A stretch of 38,987 nucleotides of DNA, taken from assembly GCA_023412855.1 (NCBI GenBank), contig JAEZRJ010000031.1, positions 1 to 38,987 on the forward strand, given 5' to 3'. Shown one piece after another: positions 23,333 through 31,542 of the stretch; the first letter of the stretch is position 1, and each line of letters opens with the position of its first letter. Origin of the DNA: Bacillota bacterium. GTDB lineage: Bacteria > Bacillota > Clostridia > Lachnospirales > Lachnospiraceae. The notes under the pieces were generated by a model that had not been told where the DNA came from, searched no databases, and saw nothing but the letters and a program-made list of their open reading frames with translations. The position numbers and the translations under genes are program-made.

Positions 23333-24799
23333 TTATATCTGACGGAATAATTCTTTTACCGTCGGATATATTTTTGCAAATTTACGGTATTTTTCCTCAT
23401 ACTTCGCTGCAATCTCCGGTTCCGGCTCTATCGTGTCCACGATTTTCACAAGCTTTGCCGCCGCTTCCTCGACTGTCGCGTATTCGCCGCAGCCTACCGC
23501 CGCCAGCATAGCTCCGCCGTATCCCGGTCCTTCCTCGCTCTCTATCCTGTCAATCTTAATATTCAGTACATTAGCGATGATCTTACGCCAGAGAGGGCTC
23601 TTGGCTCCTCCTCCGCAAATCTTGGAGCGTTCGATATTGATACCGAGAGAACGTGCCACCTCGAAGGAATCACGAATGGCAAAAGCCACACCTTCCAGCA
23701 CCGCCTGGGTCATATCCGCCCGTGTCGTGTCCATCGTAAGACCGATAAAGGTGCCTCGTGCATAAGGGTCGTTGAGCGGAGAACGCTCTCCCATTAAGTA
23801 AGGCAGGAAGTACACGTTGTTCTCTCCCAGTTTCGTAATCTCCGACTGCTCTTTCGCATAATCGTGCTCTCCTACGATATCATCCATCCACCATTTATTG
23901 CAGGAAGCTGCGCTGAGCATACATCCCATCAGGTGATAATAGCCGTCCGCGTGAGCGAAAGCGTGCAGGGCATTGTTCTTATCTACGCCGAACTGGTTGC
24001 TGGAGATGAATATCGTACCCGATGTTCCGAGGGAAATATTACACATTCCGTCTCCTACCGTTCCCGTACCCACTGCTGCTGCTGCATTGTCTCCGGCACC
24101 GGCGATGACCTTTACCGCCTCAGGAAGAGACAGCTCTTTCGCCACATCAGCTTTTAATGTTCCTACTACATCCGCACTTTCATATATGCCGGCCAACTGT
24201 TCGCTCGTCACTCCGCAGATTTCCATCATTTCCTCAGACCAGCATTTATGCTCCACATCGAAGAGCAGCATACCGGAAGCGTCGGATACATCCGTGCAGA
24301 ACGTACCGGAAAGCTTGTATGCGATGTAATCCTTAGGCAGCATGATTTTCTTTATTCTGGCGAAATTGTCCGGTTCGTTTTCCTTGACCCAGAGTACCTT
24401 CGGAGCCGTAAAGCCGGTAAACGCGATATTCGCCGTATATTTGGAAAGCTTATCCTTACCGATTACCTGATTCAGATAATCAGTCTCTTTCGTAGTCCTT
24501 CCGTCATTCCAAAGAATTGCAGGGCGGATGACCTCATCCTTCTCGTCTAAAATAACAAGCCCGTGCATCTGTCCGCCAAAGCTGATTCCTGCCACCTGCG
24601 ACTTATCGCAGGAGACGGTCAGCTCTTTCAAGCCTTCCACAACCGCGGTCCACCAATCCTCAGGGTTCTGCTCAGACCAGCCTGGATGCGGGAAGAAAAG
24701 CGGGTATTCTTTGGATACGATATTTTCTATTTTTCCATCCGCCTCCATAAGCAGAAGCTTAACGGCTGATGTTCCCAAATCTATCCCTATATAAAGCAT
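23333..24799 (-). CDS. xylB: Xylulokinase-like FGGY carbohydrate kinase
   Basis: Phosphorylates D-xylulose (or a close ketose) with ATP for entry to the pentose phosphate pathway. The 488 residues are an FGGY kinase: GIDLGTSAVK (phosphate 1 motif, from residue 4), GQMHGLV, the catalytic aspartate D237 in GAGDNAAAAVGTG and the C-terminal GGGAKSPLWRKI. All favour the xylulokinase branch. GGAGGAAATA lies before the ATG at 24799. It is 96 bp after the isomerase gene, with a strong hairpin between them. Because the isomerase is of the fucose/arabinose type, the true substrate could be another ketose such as ribulose or fuculose. Confidence 0.88.
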   Translation of the reverse strand: MLYIGIDLGTSAVKLLLMEADGKIENIVSKEYPLFFPHPGWSEQNPEDWWTAVVEGLKELTVSCDKSQVAGISFGGQMHGLVILDEKDEVIRPAILWNDGRTTKETDYLNQVIGKDKLSKYTANIAFTGFTAPKVLWVKENEPDNFARIKKIMLPKDYIAYKLSGTFCTDVSDASGMLLFDVEHKCWSEEMMEICGVTSEQLAGIYESADVVGTLKADVAKELSLPEAVKVIAGAGDNAAAAVGTGTVGDGMCNISLGTSGTIFISSNQFGVDKNNALHAFAHADGYYHLMGCMLSAASCNKWWMDDIVGEHDYAKEQSEITKLGENNVYFLPYLMGERSPLNDPYARGTFIGLTMDTTRADMTQAVLEGVAFAIRDSFEVARSLGINIERSKICGGGAKSPLWRKIIANVLNIKIDRIESEEGPGYGGAMLAAVGCGEYATVEEAAAKLVKIVDTIEPEPEIAAKYEEKYRKFAKIYPTVKELFRQI

Positions 24800-24848
24800 A
24801 TGTTTATTTCCTCCTATACGATCTAAATACGATGCCAAAGCATCAATT

Positions 24849-24886
24849 ATTGCTTGGAAAGCCCGATCTTAAGCTTCCCAAGCAAT
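24849..24886 (-). other. Intercistronic hairpin between isomerase and kinase genes
   Basis: A 14-bp stem (ATTGCTTGG base, one G-U pair) with a loop of about 10 bases, just after the isomerase stop. There is no T-tract on the minus strand. It may stabilise the upstream message or lower kinase expression. Confidence 0.55.
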
Positions 24887-24895
24887 ATTTTAATG

Positions 24896-26383
24896 TTATT
24901 CGAAAGGATTCTCCGTAGGATATCTTACTCCCTTCGGCTGATTGTAGCCGATTTCTTCTACCGGCACGCCGATATATTTGAAGACTTCATACAAAGATTT
25001 TCCGAAATGTCCGAACGCAACAGCACCGTGGTGAGGATAGTTACCCTCGATCAATACGTGACGGTAGAAGCGTCCCATTTCAGGAATCGCAAAGATACCT
25101 ATGCCTCCGAAGGATTTTGTAGCTACCGGAAGCACTTCGCCCTGTGCGATATAAGCGCGCAGCTTGGAATCTGCCGTGCTCTGCAGGCGGTAGAAAGTGA
25201 TTTCACCGGGTAAGATATCTCCTTCCAAGGTTCCCTGCGTTACTTCTTCGGGAAGGTTTCTTGCCATGATCATCTGATATTTCATAGCGCAGGAAGACAA
25301 CTTCTTCGAGTTCGTATTTCCGCAGTGGAAGCCCATGAACGTATCGTTATGGGTATAATTGAACTTACCCTTGATGCTTTCTTCGTACATATCTGCAGGT
25401 ACGGTATTATTGATGTCAAGAAGCGTAACCGCATCTTCGCTCACACATGTGCCGATGAATTCGCTGAGCGCTCCATAAATATCAACTTCACAGGATACCG
25501 GAATACCCATTCCCGTCAAACGGCTGTTTACATAACAAGGAACAAATCCAAACTGTGTCTGGAATGCCGGCCAGCATTTTCCTGCGATAGCGACATATTT
25601 TCTATAGCCCTTGTGCTCCGCTATCCAATCGAGCAGAGTCAGCTCGTACTGAGCCAATTTAGGAAGAACCTCCGGCTTCTGATTGCCTACACCCAGTTCT
25701 GCCTCCATATCCTTAACTACATCGGGAATACGAGGGTCGTTGTCATGCTTATGGAAGGCTTCGAACAAATCAAGCTCGGAGTTCTCTTCGATTTCTACGC
25801 CGAGGTTGTAAAGCTGCTTAATGGGCGCATTACATGCCAAGAAATTCAACGGTCTGGGGCCGAAGCTGATGATCTTAAGATCGGATAAGCCGATAATGCC
25901 GCGTGCAATGGGAACGAATTCGCGGATCATATCCGCACATCCTTCTGCCGTTCCGACCGGATACTCGGGAATATAAGCTTTAATATTACGAAGCTTCAAA
26001 TTGTAGCTTGCGTTCAGCATACCGCAGTAAGCGTCGCCTCTTCCGCCGATCAGGTTATCTCCGCTTTCTTCCGCAGCCGCTACGAACATAGCCGGTCCGT
26101 CGAAATGCTTTGCAAGTAGGGTCTCGGAAATTTCCGGTCCGAAGTTGCCAAGGTATACGACGAGAGCGTTACAGCCCGCCTTCTTAACGTCCTCCAACGC
26201 CTGTACCATATGAATCTCGCTTTCTACGATACAGATGGGGCATTCATAAATATCATTTTTACCATATTTGTCTTCATAAGCCTTAATGAGCGCTTTTCTT
26301 CTCTCTACAGAGAGGCTTTCCGGAAAACAGTCGCGGCTTACCGCTACGATACCGATTTTAACCTTAGGTAAATTATCAAACAT
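24896..26383 (-). CDS. L-fucose/L-arabinose isomerase family protein
   Basis: Probable aldose-ketose isomerase of 495 residues in the fucose isomerase fold. Metal ligands known in FucI have visible counterparts: E299 (CEVDIYGAL), D323 (LDINN) and H451/H452 (HHGAVAFGH). The N-terminal domain is Rossmann-like (KIGIVAVSRDCFPESLS). It is shorter than classical FucI (about 590) and is not a classical AraA. Grouped with a FGGY kinase, a DUF4867 protein and an AraC regulator, it likely feeds an uncommon aldose into a ketose-kinase route. GGAGGATAAG lies before the ATG at 26383. The substrate cannot be named from sequence. Confidence 0.88.
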   Translation of the reverse strand: MFDNLPKVKIGIVAVSRDCFPESLSVERRKALIKAYEDKYGKNDIYECPICIVESEIHMVQALEDVKKAGCNALVVYLGNFGPEISETLLAKHFDGPAMFVAAAEESGDNLIGGRGDAYCGMLNASYNLKLRNIKAYIPEYPVGTAEGCADMIREFVPIARGIIGLSDLKIISFGPRPLNFLACNAPIKQLYNLGVEIEENSELDLFEAFHKHDNDPRIPDVVKDMEAELGVGNQKPEVLPKLAQYELTLLDWIAEHKGYRKYVAIAGKCWPAFQTQFGFVPCYVNSRLTGMGIPVSCEVDIYGALSEFIGTCVSEDAVTLLDINNTVPADMYEESIKGKFNYTHNDTFMGFHCGNTNSKKLSSCAMKYQMIMARNLPEEVTQGTLEGDILPGEITFYRLQSTADSKLRAYIAQGEVLPVATKSFGGIGIFAIPEMGRFYRHVLIEGNYPHHGAVAFGHFGKSLYEVFKYIGVPVEEIGYNQPKGVRYPTENPFE

Positions 26384-26411
26384 AATCTTATCCTCCATTC
26401 TTTCTGCTGCT

Positions 26412-27029
26412 TTACAGCTCAATATTTTCGCCTTTAATGCCGTTTACCGCTCCTTCAATACCGGCCTCGGCATGGGCAATCAGCCATTTGTTCTTTGCCG
26501 TGAGCAATTTGTCCTCCGGCTGTGCACCGGGCAGGGCTTCTAATTCCGTATTGGTTCCCGCCGGCAAAATCACCACATTCCGGAAGGGTTTTCCGGAGGC
26601 GCTGCACGGTGCATAATGCAGCGTCGTGGCATACATTTCATATACCGTGCCTTCGGGAACGAAAAAGGCTTCCACTTTTGCAGACTCATAGGAAAAGTCT
26701 TCTTCTATATCCTGCTGTTTTCCAAGCAATAAAATAAGGTCGGATGCAGCGACTCCGAATTCCGAATTACGATGATACTCCACCGCATTCAGCTTGTTGT
26801 TCGTGCCGTTGCAATATCCAAGCTGTATCTCCAGTCCTCCGAAGAGACTGTTTCTGATGTCATCAGCTATAGGCAGCTTCTCAAGCTCCGCGATCGACGG
26901 ATAATATACGACCGCATCTGTCGGCGCATCCGTCTCTTTCATAGCGCTTATAAGCTGTGCAACGTCAAATTCATCAAAAACCCGTCCGTAAGCTTTATAT
27001 GCCTCATCCATGATCGATTGAATCTTCAC
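26412..27029 (-). CDS. DUF4867 family protein, probable cupin-like sugar enzyme
   Basis: A 205-residue protein matching what I know of DUF4867: KLNAVEYHRNSEFGVAASDL and VEAFFVPEGTVYEMYATTLHYAPC segments, with His, Glu and His placed as in a cupin metal site (H and E of YHRNSE, E of VEAFF, H of TLHYAPC). Its role is undetermined; constant company with sugar isomerases and kinases suggests an epimerase, mutarotase or lyase on the same sugar. The start codon is GTG at 27029, with GGAGGA about 10 bases before it. It is first gene of the operon, 28 bp upstream of the isomerase. Confidence 0.82.
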   Translation of the reverse strand: MKIQSIMDEAYKAYGRVFDEFDVAQLISAMKETDAPTDAVVYYPSIAELEKLPIADDIRNSLFGGLEIQLGYCNGTNNKLNAVEYHRNSEFGVAASDLILLLGKQQDIEEDFSYESAKVEAFFVPEGTVYEMYATTLHYAPCSASGKPFRNVVILPAGTNTELEALPGAQPEDKLLTAKNKWLIAHAEAGIEGAVNGIKGENIEL

Positions 27030-27078
27030 CTTGTATCACTCCTCCTATTCTTCTATAAAGGTATTTACTATAGCTCTC

Positions 27079-27084
27079 ATTATA
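27079..27084 (-). promoter_or_regulatory. Sugar operon promoter, -10 element
   Basis: TATAAT (27084-27079, minus strand) about 50 bp before the DUF4867 start, with no recognisable -35 17 bp upstream. That fits an activator-dependent promoter, the natural candidate being the AraC-type protein encoded just upstream. Confidence 0.5.
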
Positions 27085-27119
27085 GGAGTTTTTTTTGCTC
27101 TTTTCTACCAATAACTTGT

Positions 27120-27971
27120 CTATTTCATAGCACTTTCTTGCCTTTTTTGCATTTCTCTTCTATACTTGTCCGGAGTTATTCCAAAACGAGACGAAAAAGC
27201 CTTCGCAAAGCTTCTCGCATCGGGAAAGCCGTTGTTCTCTGCAATCTTATTTACCGACCGGTCAGTATTCAAAAGCTCCTTAAAGGCATACTCCACCCGT
27301 ACGTTTAAGACGTAAGTCTTATAGTTCACATTGGCATATTTTTTAAAGATTCGGGACAGATAAGTGGAAGAAAATCCGAAGATTTCCGCCACATGCTCCA
27401 GTGTGATATCTTCCCTGAAATGCTCTTGTATATAGGAAGTGATCTTGAACAGCTTTTCCATCTGTCTGCTCTGCTTTACCCTCTCCTTATCCACATTTTT
27501 TTCCCGATAACGTGTCAAAAGGAAATGCATCATTTTGTAGTAATCGCTTAGCACTTCCAGCTCATACCCATATCGCTTTTCTGCATATGCCGTGTACATA
27601 CGGCGAATCAGCCGCACGAACTGAGCGTCCTCTTCCTTGTAGCCGTCGGAGGTATGGCGGAAAAGAAGATATTCTTCTTCCTTATATTTGTGGAATTCCT
27701 CCGGCGGTATCTGCAGGACGATCGTGAAATTCTCCTTGGGTACATCGATGGAATGCACTTCGTTGGAATTGACGATAATGAATTTCCCTCTGGACAGACC
27801 GTAATAAGAAGTATTAATGTAAAAGTCGATTTCCCCTTCGAAAACAAGGAATATTTCCACGCTGTCGTGCCAATGCTTCGTCACACGGTAGTTGCCGTTT
27901 CTTCCCTCGAATATAAACATTTTAAATGGAAGGTCATCATTAGGTAATACGAGCTCACGTTTTAAATCCAT
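27120..27971 (-). CDS. AraC-family transcriptional regulator
   Basis: A 283-residue regulator. The N-terminal cupin sensor (about 1-140; HWHDSVEIFLVFEGEIDFYI) should bind a sugar or sugar phosphate. The C-terminal pair of helix-turn-helix motifs (about 183-280; ITLEHVAEIFGFSSTYLSRIF and NKIAENNGFPDARSFAKAF, cited as regions) is the AraC/XylS DNA-binding domain. It lies 90 bp upstream of, and in line with, the DUF4867-isomerase-kinase operon, which it most likely activates. AAAGGAG sits about nine bases before the ATG. Confidence 0.92.
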   Translation of the reverse strand: MDLKRELVLPNDDLPFKMFIFEGRNGNYRVTKHWHDSVEIFLVFEGEIDFYINTSYYGLSRGKFIIVNSNEVHSIDVPKENFTIVLQIPPEEFHKYKEEEYLLFRHTSDGYKEEDAQFVRLIRRMYTAYAEKRYGYELEVLSDYYKMMHFLLTRYREKNVDKERVKQSRQMEKLFKITSYIQEHFREDITLEHVAEIFGFSSTYLSRIFKKYANVNYKTYVLNVRVEYAFKELLNTDRSVNKIAENNGFPDARSFAKAFSSRFGITPDKYRREMQKRQESAMK

Positions 27972-28122
27972 GAATTTTTACTCCTTTTTGCATATGAAAA
28001 GCGGTAAATGTATTGATAATATTCTAGCATGTATACAAAGCACTATCAACATTGCAGAGATATGTGCTTCAGGGTATTTCTGGCAACTATAAGTCCTTAT
28101 GCCGATAGGAAGAATAAAAAAT

Positions 28123-28227
28123 CACACTCTCTCGCCGCCAAATACTTCCGCAGCATAGGTTTTGTTCCGCGCGCATAGCTGCGCATCTATCTTTTATGTA
28201 ATAGGAACACTTTCCTATTACATAAAA
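28123..28227 (+). repeat. R1 interspersed repeat, copy B
   Basis: Very close to copy A: CACACTCTCTCGC, CTTCCGCAGCATAGGTTTTG, TTCCGCGCGCATAGCTGCGC and the same hairpin (28192-28206 with 28213-28227, 15 bp perfect, loop ACACTT). It lacks the TTGCCCGAAGGGC block of copies A and D. Its hairpin merges with the T-tract of the gatB terminator. The remainder of 27972-28122 contains only the presumed promoter region of the araC-type gene; no clear boxes are seen. Confidence 0.85.
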
Positions 28228-28266
28228 ACAGCCGACCGGTCATTTATTAACCAATCGGCTGCTTTT
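28225..28266 (-). terminator. Intrinsic terminator of the aspS-gatCAB operon
   Basis: Minus strand: an 11-bp stem (28261-28251 with 28239-28229; CAGCCGATTGG with CCGGTCGGCTG, two G-U pairs), 11-base loop, preceded by AAAA and followed by TTTTT. Confidence 0.88.
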
Positions 28267-28279
28267 ATTTCATATCGTT

Positions 28280-29710
28280 CTACAAAAGTTCTTTCAAAAG
28301 TTTATTCACCATACCCGGCTCCGCTTTGCCATGCATCGCTTTCATCGTTTGTCCCACCAAATACCCAATTGCCTTTTCTTTGCCGCTTCGATAGTCTTCG
28401 ACTGATTGAGGATTGGCGCCTATTACCTCTTCTATCGTCCTTCGCAGTGCATCTTCGTCGTTTACCGTCTTCAATCCCTTTTCTTCTATATACAATTGCG
28501 GATCGATATCGGTATCGAACATGATCTCAAATACCTCTTTCGCTACGGAACTATTGATTACCTTTTCCTCCGTAAGCCCGATAAGCTTTGCCAGGTTCTC
28601 GGGAGAAAAGCGGATGTCCTCCGGTTCCATACTATTTTCCTTCAACAAACGAAGCGTTTCTACCATAAGCCAGTTCGCCGCTTTTTTCGGCTGCCCGCAA
28701 AGAGCTGCTGTCTTCTCGAAAATATCTGCCATGTGTTTGGAGCCGGTAATAATCTCTATATCGTAATCGGGAATATCATACTCTTTTTTATACCGTGTTA
28801 TCTTCTCCGCCCGCATTTCCGGCTGCCTTTCTTTAATCCGGGCTATCCATTCATCACTGACCAAAATGGGAACGAGGTCAGGGTCAGGAAAATACCGGTA
28901 GTCCTGGGCATCCTCCTTGCTTCTCATCGCATAGGATTCTCCTTTGCTATCATCCCACCGTCTCGTCTCCTGAGTTACTTCAGCTCCCGACTCCAGAAGG
29001 TCTATCTGTCTTTCCCTCTCACCCTCCACGGCACGTTTTATTGCGCGGAAGGAATTCAGGTTTTTCATTTCCGTTCTCGTTCCAAATTCCTTCGCACCCG
29101 CTTCCATGACGGATAGGTTCACGTCTGCTCTCATGGAACCCTCCTGAAGCTTGCAGTCGGAAACACCGAGATATTGAAGCGTAAGACGAAGCTTTTCCAG
29201 ATATGCTATTACCTCCTCCGCACTTCGCATGTCCGGCTCGGATACGATTTCTATAAGGGGCACGCCGGAACGGTTATAGTCCACGAGAGAGCATTCCTCC
29301 CATTCATCGTGAATCAGCTTGCCCGCATCTTCTTCCATATGGATTTCATGTATTCCTATCGTCTTATTTCCATCCTCTGTTTCGATTTCCACCTTACCGC
29401 TTCTGCAAATAGGAAGATAGAGCTGGGATATCTGATAATTCTGAGGATTGTCGGGGTAAAAGTAGTTTTTTCTGTCAAATTTACTATACTGTGTGATCGC
29501 GCATTCGGTAGCCAGCCCTACCGCTATGGCATATTCCAACACCTGTTTGTTCAGCACCGGAAGAGACCCCGGCATACCGGTGCAGACCGGACAGGTATGT
29601 GTGTTCGGCGCACCCCCGAAGGCGGTGGAGCAGCCGCAGAAAATCTTTGTTTTGGTAGAAAGCTCTACATGAACCTCCAGACCGATGACCGTTTCATATT
29701 GCTTCGCCAT
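28280..29710 (-). CDS. gatB: Asp/Glu-tRNA amidotransferase subunit B
   Basis: tRNA-binding and kinase subunit of GatCAB, which converts Asp-tRNA(Asn) and Glu-tRNA(Gln) to the amides. The 476 residues show the family start (YETVIGLEVHVELST), a zinc site with FCGCS and CPVC cysteine pairs (about 25-50), RSGVPLIEIVSEPDM, and a C-terminal helical plus YqeY-like tail (residues about 300-476). The ATG at 29710 has AAGGTGG eight bases upstream; a GTG four codons earlier is possible but poorly spaced. It is last gene of the aspS-gatC-gatA-gatB run, 18 bp after gatA, and is followed by a strong terminator. Confidence 0.96.
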   Translation of the reverse strand: MAKQYETVIGLEVHVELSTKTKIFCGCSTAFGGAPNTHTCPVCTGMPGSLPVLNKQVLEYAIAVGLATECAITQYSKFDRKNYFYPDNPQNYQISQLYLPICRSGKVEIETEDGNKTIGIHEIHMEEDAGKLIHDEWEECSLVDYNRSGVPLIEIVSEPDMRSAEEVIAYLEKLRLTLQYLGVSDCKLQEGSMRADVNLSVMEAGAKEFGTRTEMKNLNSFRAIKRAVEGERERQIDLLESGAEVTQETRRWDDSKGESYAMRSKEDAQDYRYFPDPDLVPILVSDEWIARIKERQPEMRAEKITRYKKEYDIPDYDIEIITGSKHMADIFEKTAALCGQPKKAANWLMVETLRLLKENSMEPEDIRFSPENLAKLIGLTEEKVINSSVAKEVFEIMFDTDIDPQLYIEEKGLKTVNDEDALRRTIEEVIGANPQSVEDYRSGKEKAIGYLVGQTMKAMHGKAEPGMVNKLLKELL

Positions 29711-29728
29711 ATCCTGGACCACCTTTCC

Positions 29729-31198
29729 TTATTTTTCTTCGTTTTCTATAGTTGGAGCGTCAAAGACACCTCTTGCCTTTTCATAGGTGTAAGCCGCCTG
29801 AATGATTTTCTTCTCCTGAAAGCAATCTCCGATAAGCTGCAGTCCAATTGGAAGCCCTTTTGAATCCATCCCGCAGGGAACGCTGATGGCCGGAAGTCCT
29901 GCAAGGTTCACCGAAATTGTATAAATATCTCCCAAATACATCTTGATGGGGTCTGACAGACTCTCTCCCAGCTTCGGAGCCGTAGTGGGGGCAACGGGGC
30001 CGAGAATCAAATCATATTTGGAAAAAGCTTCATCAAAAGCTTTTTTCATAAGAGCCTTTACCTTCAGCGCTTTCAGATAATATGCGTCATAATAACCGGC
30101 GCTCAGCACGAAGGAACCTAACATGATCCTCCGCTTCACCTCTGCCCCAAAGCCCTCGGAGCGGGATTTTTTATACATACTGTGCAGCCCTTCATATTCC
30201 CGGGCCCGGTGTCCGTATTTAATGCCGTCAAAGCGCTCCAGGTTGGAGCTGGCTTCCGCTGCCGCAATGGTATAATAGGCGGGAATCGCATATTCTACCA
30301 GGCTCAAATCGAATTCTTCCACTATAGCGCCTTTTTCTTTCAGTATCTGCGCCGCTTTTAAAACTGCTTCCTTCACTTCGTCATCCAGACCTTCTCCGAG
30401 ATAATCTTTGGGAACACCGATTTTCATACCCTTCACATCTTCTATCAGAGCTCCGGTGAAATCAGTATCCCTGGATACGGAGGTCGAATCCTTCTCATCA
30501 TGGGAAGCGATCGCCTCCAGAATGGCTGCACAATCCGTTACGTCCTTGCTGATAGGCCCGATTTGATCCAAAGAGGAACCATAGGCGATCAGTCCATAGC
30601 GGGATACGGTTCCATAGGTGGGCTTCATTCCGACCACGCCACAGTAGGAAGAGGGCTGGCGAATAGAACCCCCGGTGTCCGAACCTAACGCGAAAAAACA
30701 TTCCTGTGCTGCCACCGCAGCGGCCGAGCCTCCGGAAGAGCCTCCGGGCACCCTGCTTTCATCCCAGGGATTCTTCGTATCCCCGTAGGCGGATGTCTCT
30801 GTGGTAGAGCCCATGGCAAATTCATCCATATTTGTCTTGCCTATCATGAGCGCTCCGGCCTTTTCCAAATTCAATACCGCCTCTGAGGAGAAAACAGGAA
30901 CAAAATTACCAAGGATTTTCGATGCGCAGGTGGTCAATATTCCCTCCGTGCACATATTGTCTTTAATTGCCATCGGTACTCCGGCCAGCGGTCCGGCCAG
31001 TTCTCCGTTTTCAATCCTTCTTTGAATATCCCCGGCTTTTTTCAATACGCCTTCTCTATCTACCGTAATATAGCAGTTATACCGCCCTTCGCGGCTTTCG
31101 ATGCTGTCTAACACTACATCTACCGCTTCCATTACCGTCACTTCTTTTCTCTTTATTGCAGCCGCCAGTTCCACAGCCGTCCATTGTAAAATACCCAT
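29729..31198 (-). CDS. gatA: Asp/Glu-tRNA amidotransferase subunit A
   Basis: Amidase-signature subunit that releases ammonia from glutamine for the transamidation. All three catalytic residues are present at the positions known from GatA: K79 (AIKDNM), S154 (cis-Ser, PGGSSGGSAAA) and nucleophile S178 (GSDTGGSIRQP). It is 489 residues, the normal length. GGAGG lies seven bases before the ATG. It is 11 bp after gatC and 18 bp before gatB. Confidence 0.97.
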   Translation of the reverse strand: MGILQWTAVELAAAIKRKEVTVMEAVDVVLDSIESREGRYNCYITVDREGVLKKAGDIQRRIENGELAGPLAGVPMAIKDNMCTEGILTTCASKILGNFVPVFSSEAVLNLEKAGALMIGKTNMDEFAMGSTTETSAYGDTKNPWDESRVPGGSSGGSAAAVAAQECFFALGSDTGGSIRQPSSYCGVVGMKPTYGTVSRYGLIAYGSSLDQIGPISKDVTDCAAILEAIASHDEKDSTSVSRDTDFTGALIEDVKGMKIGVPKDYLGEGLDDEVKEAVLKAAQILKEKGAIVEEFDLSLVEYAIPAYYTIAAAEASSNLERFDGIKYGHRAREYEGLHSMYKKSRSEGFGAEVKRRIMLGSFVLSAGYYDAYYLKALKVKALMKKAFDEAFSKYDLILGPVAPTTAPKLGESLSDPIKMYLGDIYTISVNLAGLPAISVPCGMDSKGLPIGLQLIGDCFQEKKIIQAAYTYEKARGVFDAPTIENEEK

Positions 31199-31209
31199 AG
31201 CCGCGCCTC

Positions 31210-31503
31210 CTAATCGAATGTCCGGGGTGCCATAAACATGCCGTCCTTTTCCCCCGGTGCGTTTTTCAGGATTTCCTCTCTCATATCGCCGTTTGTAACT
31301 ACATCCTCTTTAAAAACATTCTGAACAGAAAAGACATGAGACATGGGCTCAACCAGAGAAGTATCCAGCTCGCCCAGCTTATCGATATAATCGAGCATTC
31401 TTCCCATATCCCTTTTCGCCTGCTCCTTTTCCTCTGCGGAAAGCTCAAGCTTGGCGAGAATTCCTATATATTCAATTGTCTCATCGTTTATTGTATTTGC
31501 CAT
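31210..31503 (-). CDS. gatC: Asp/Glu-tRNA amidotransferase subunit C
   Basis: A 97-residue GatC that wraps around GatA and GatB and steadies the complex. It shows the family pattern: an early AKLELSAEEKEQAKRDMGRM helix, then DKLGELDTSLVEPMSHV (cited as regions), and a C-terminal extended tail (LKNAPGEKDGMFMAPRTFD). The ATG at 31503 has AGGAGC upstream. It is 39 bp after aspS. Confidence 0.94.
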   Translation of the reverse strand: MANTINDETIEYIGILAKLELSAEEKEQAKRDMGRMLDYIDKLGELDTSLVEPMSHVFSVQNVFKEDVVTNGDMREEILKNAPGEKDGMFMAPRTFD

Positions 31504-31542
31504 TTTGAACCTGCTCCTTTCAAATCCTAAGTCACTGATCAT

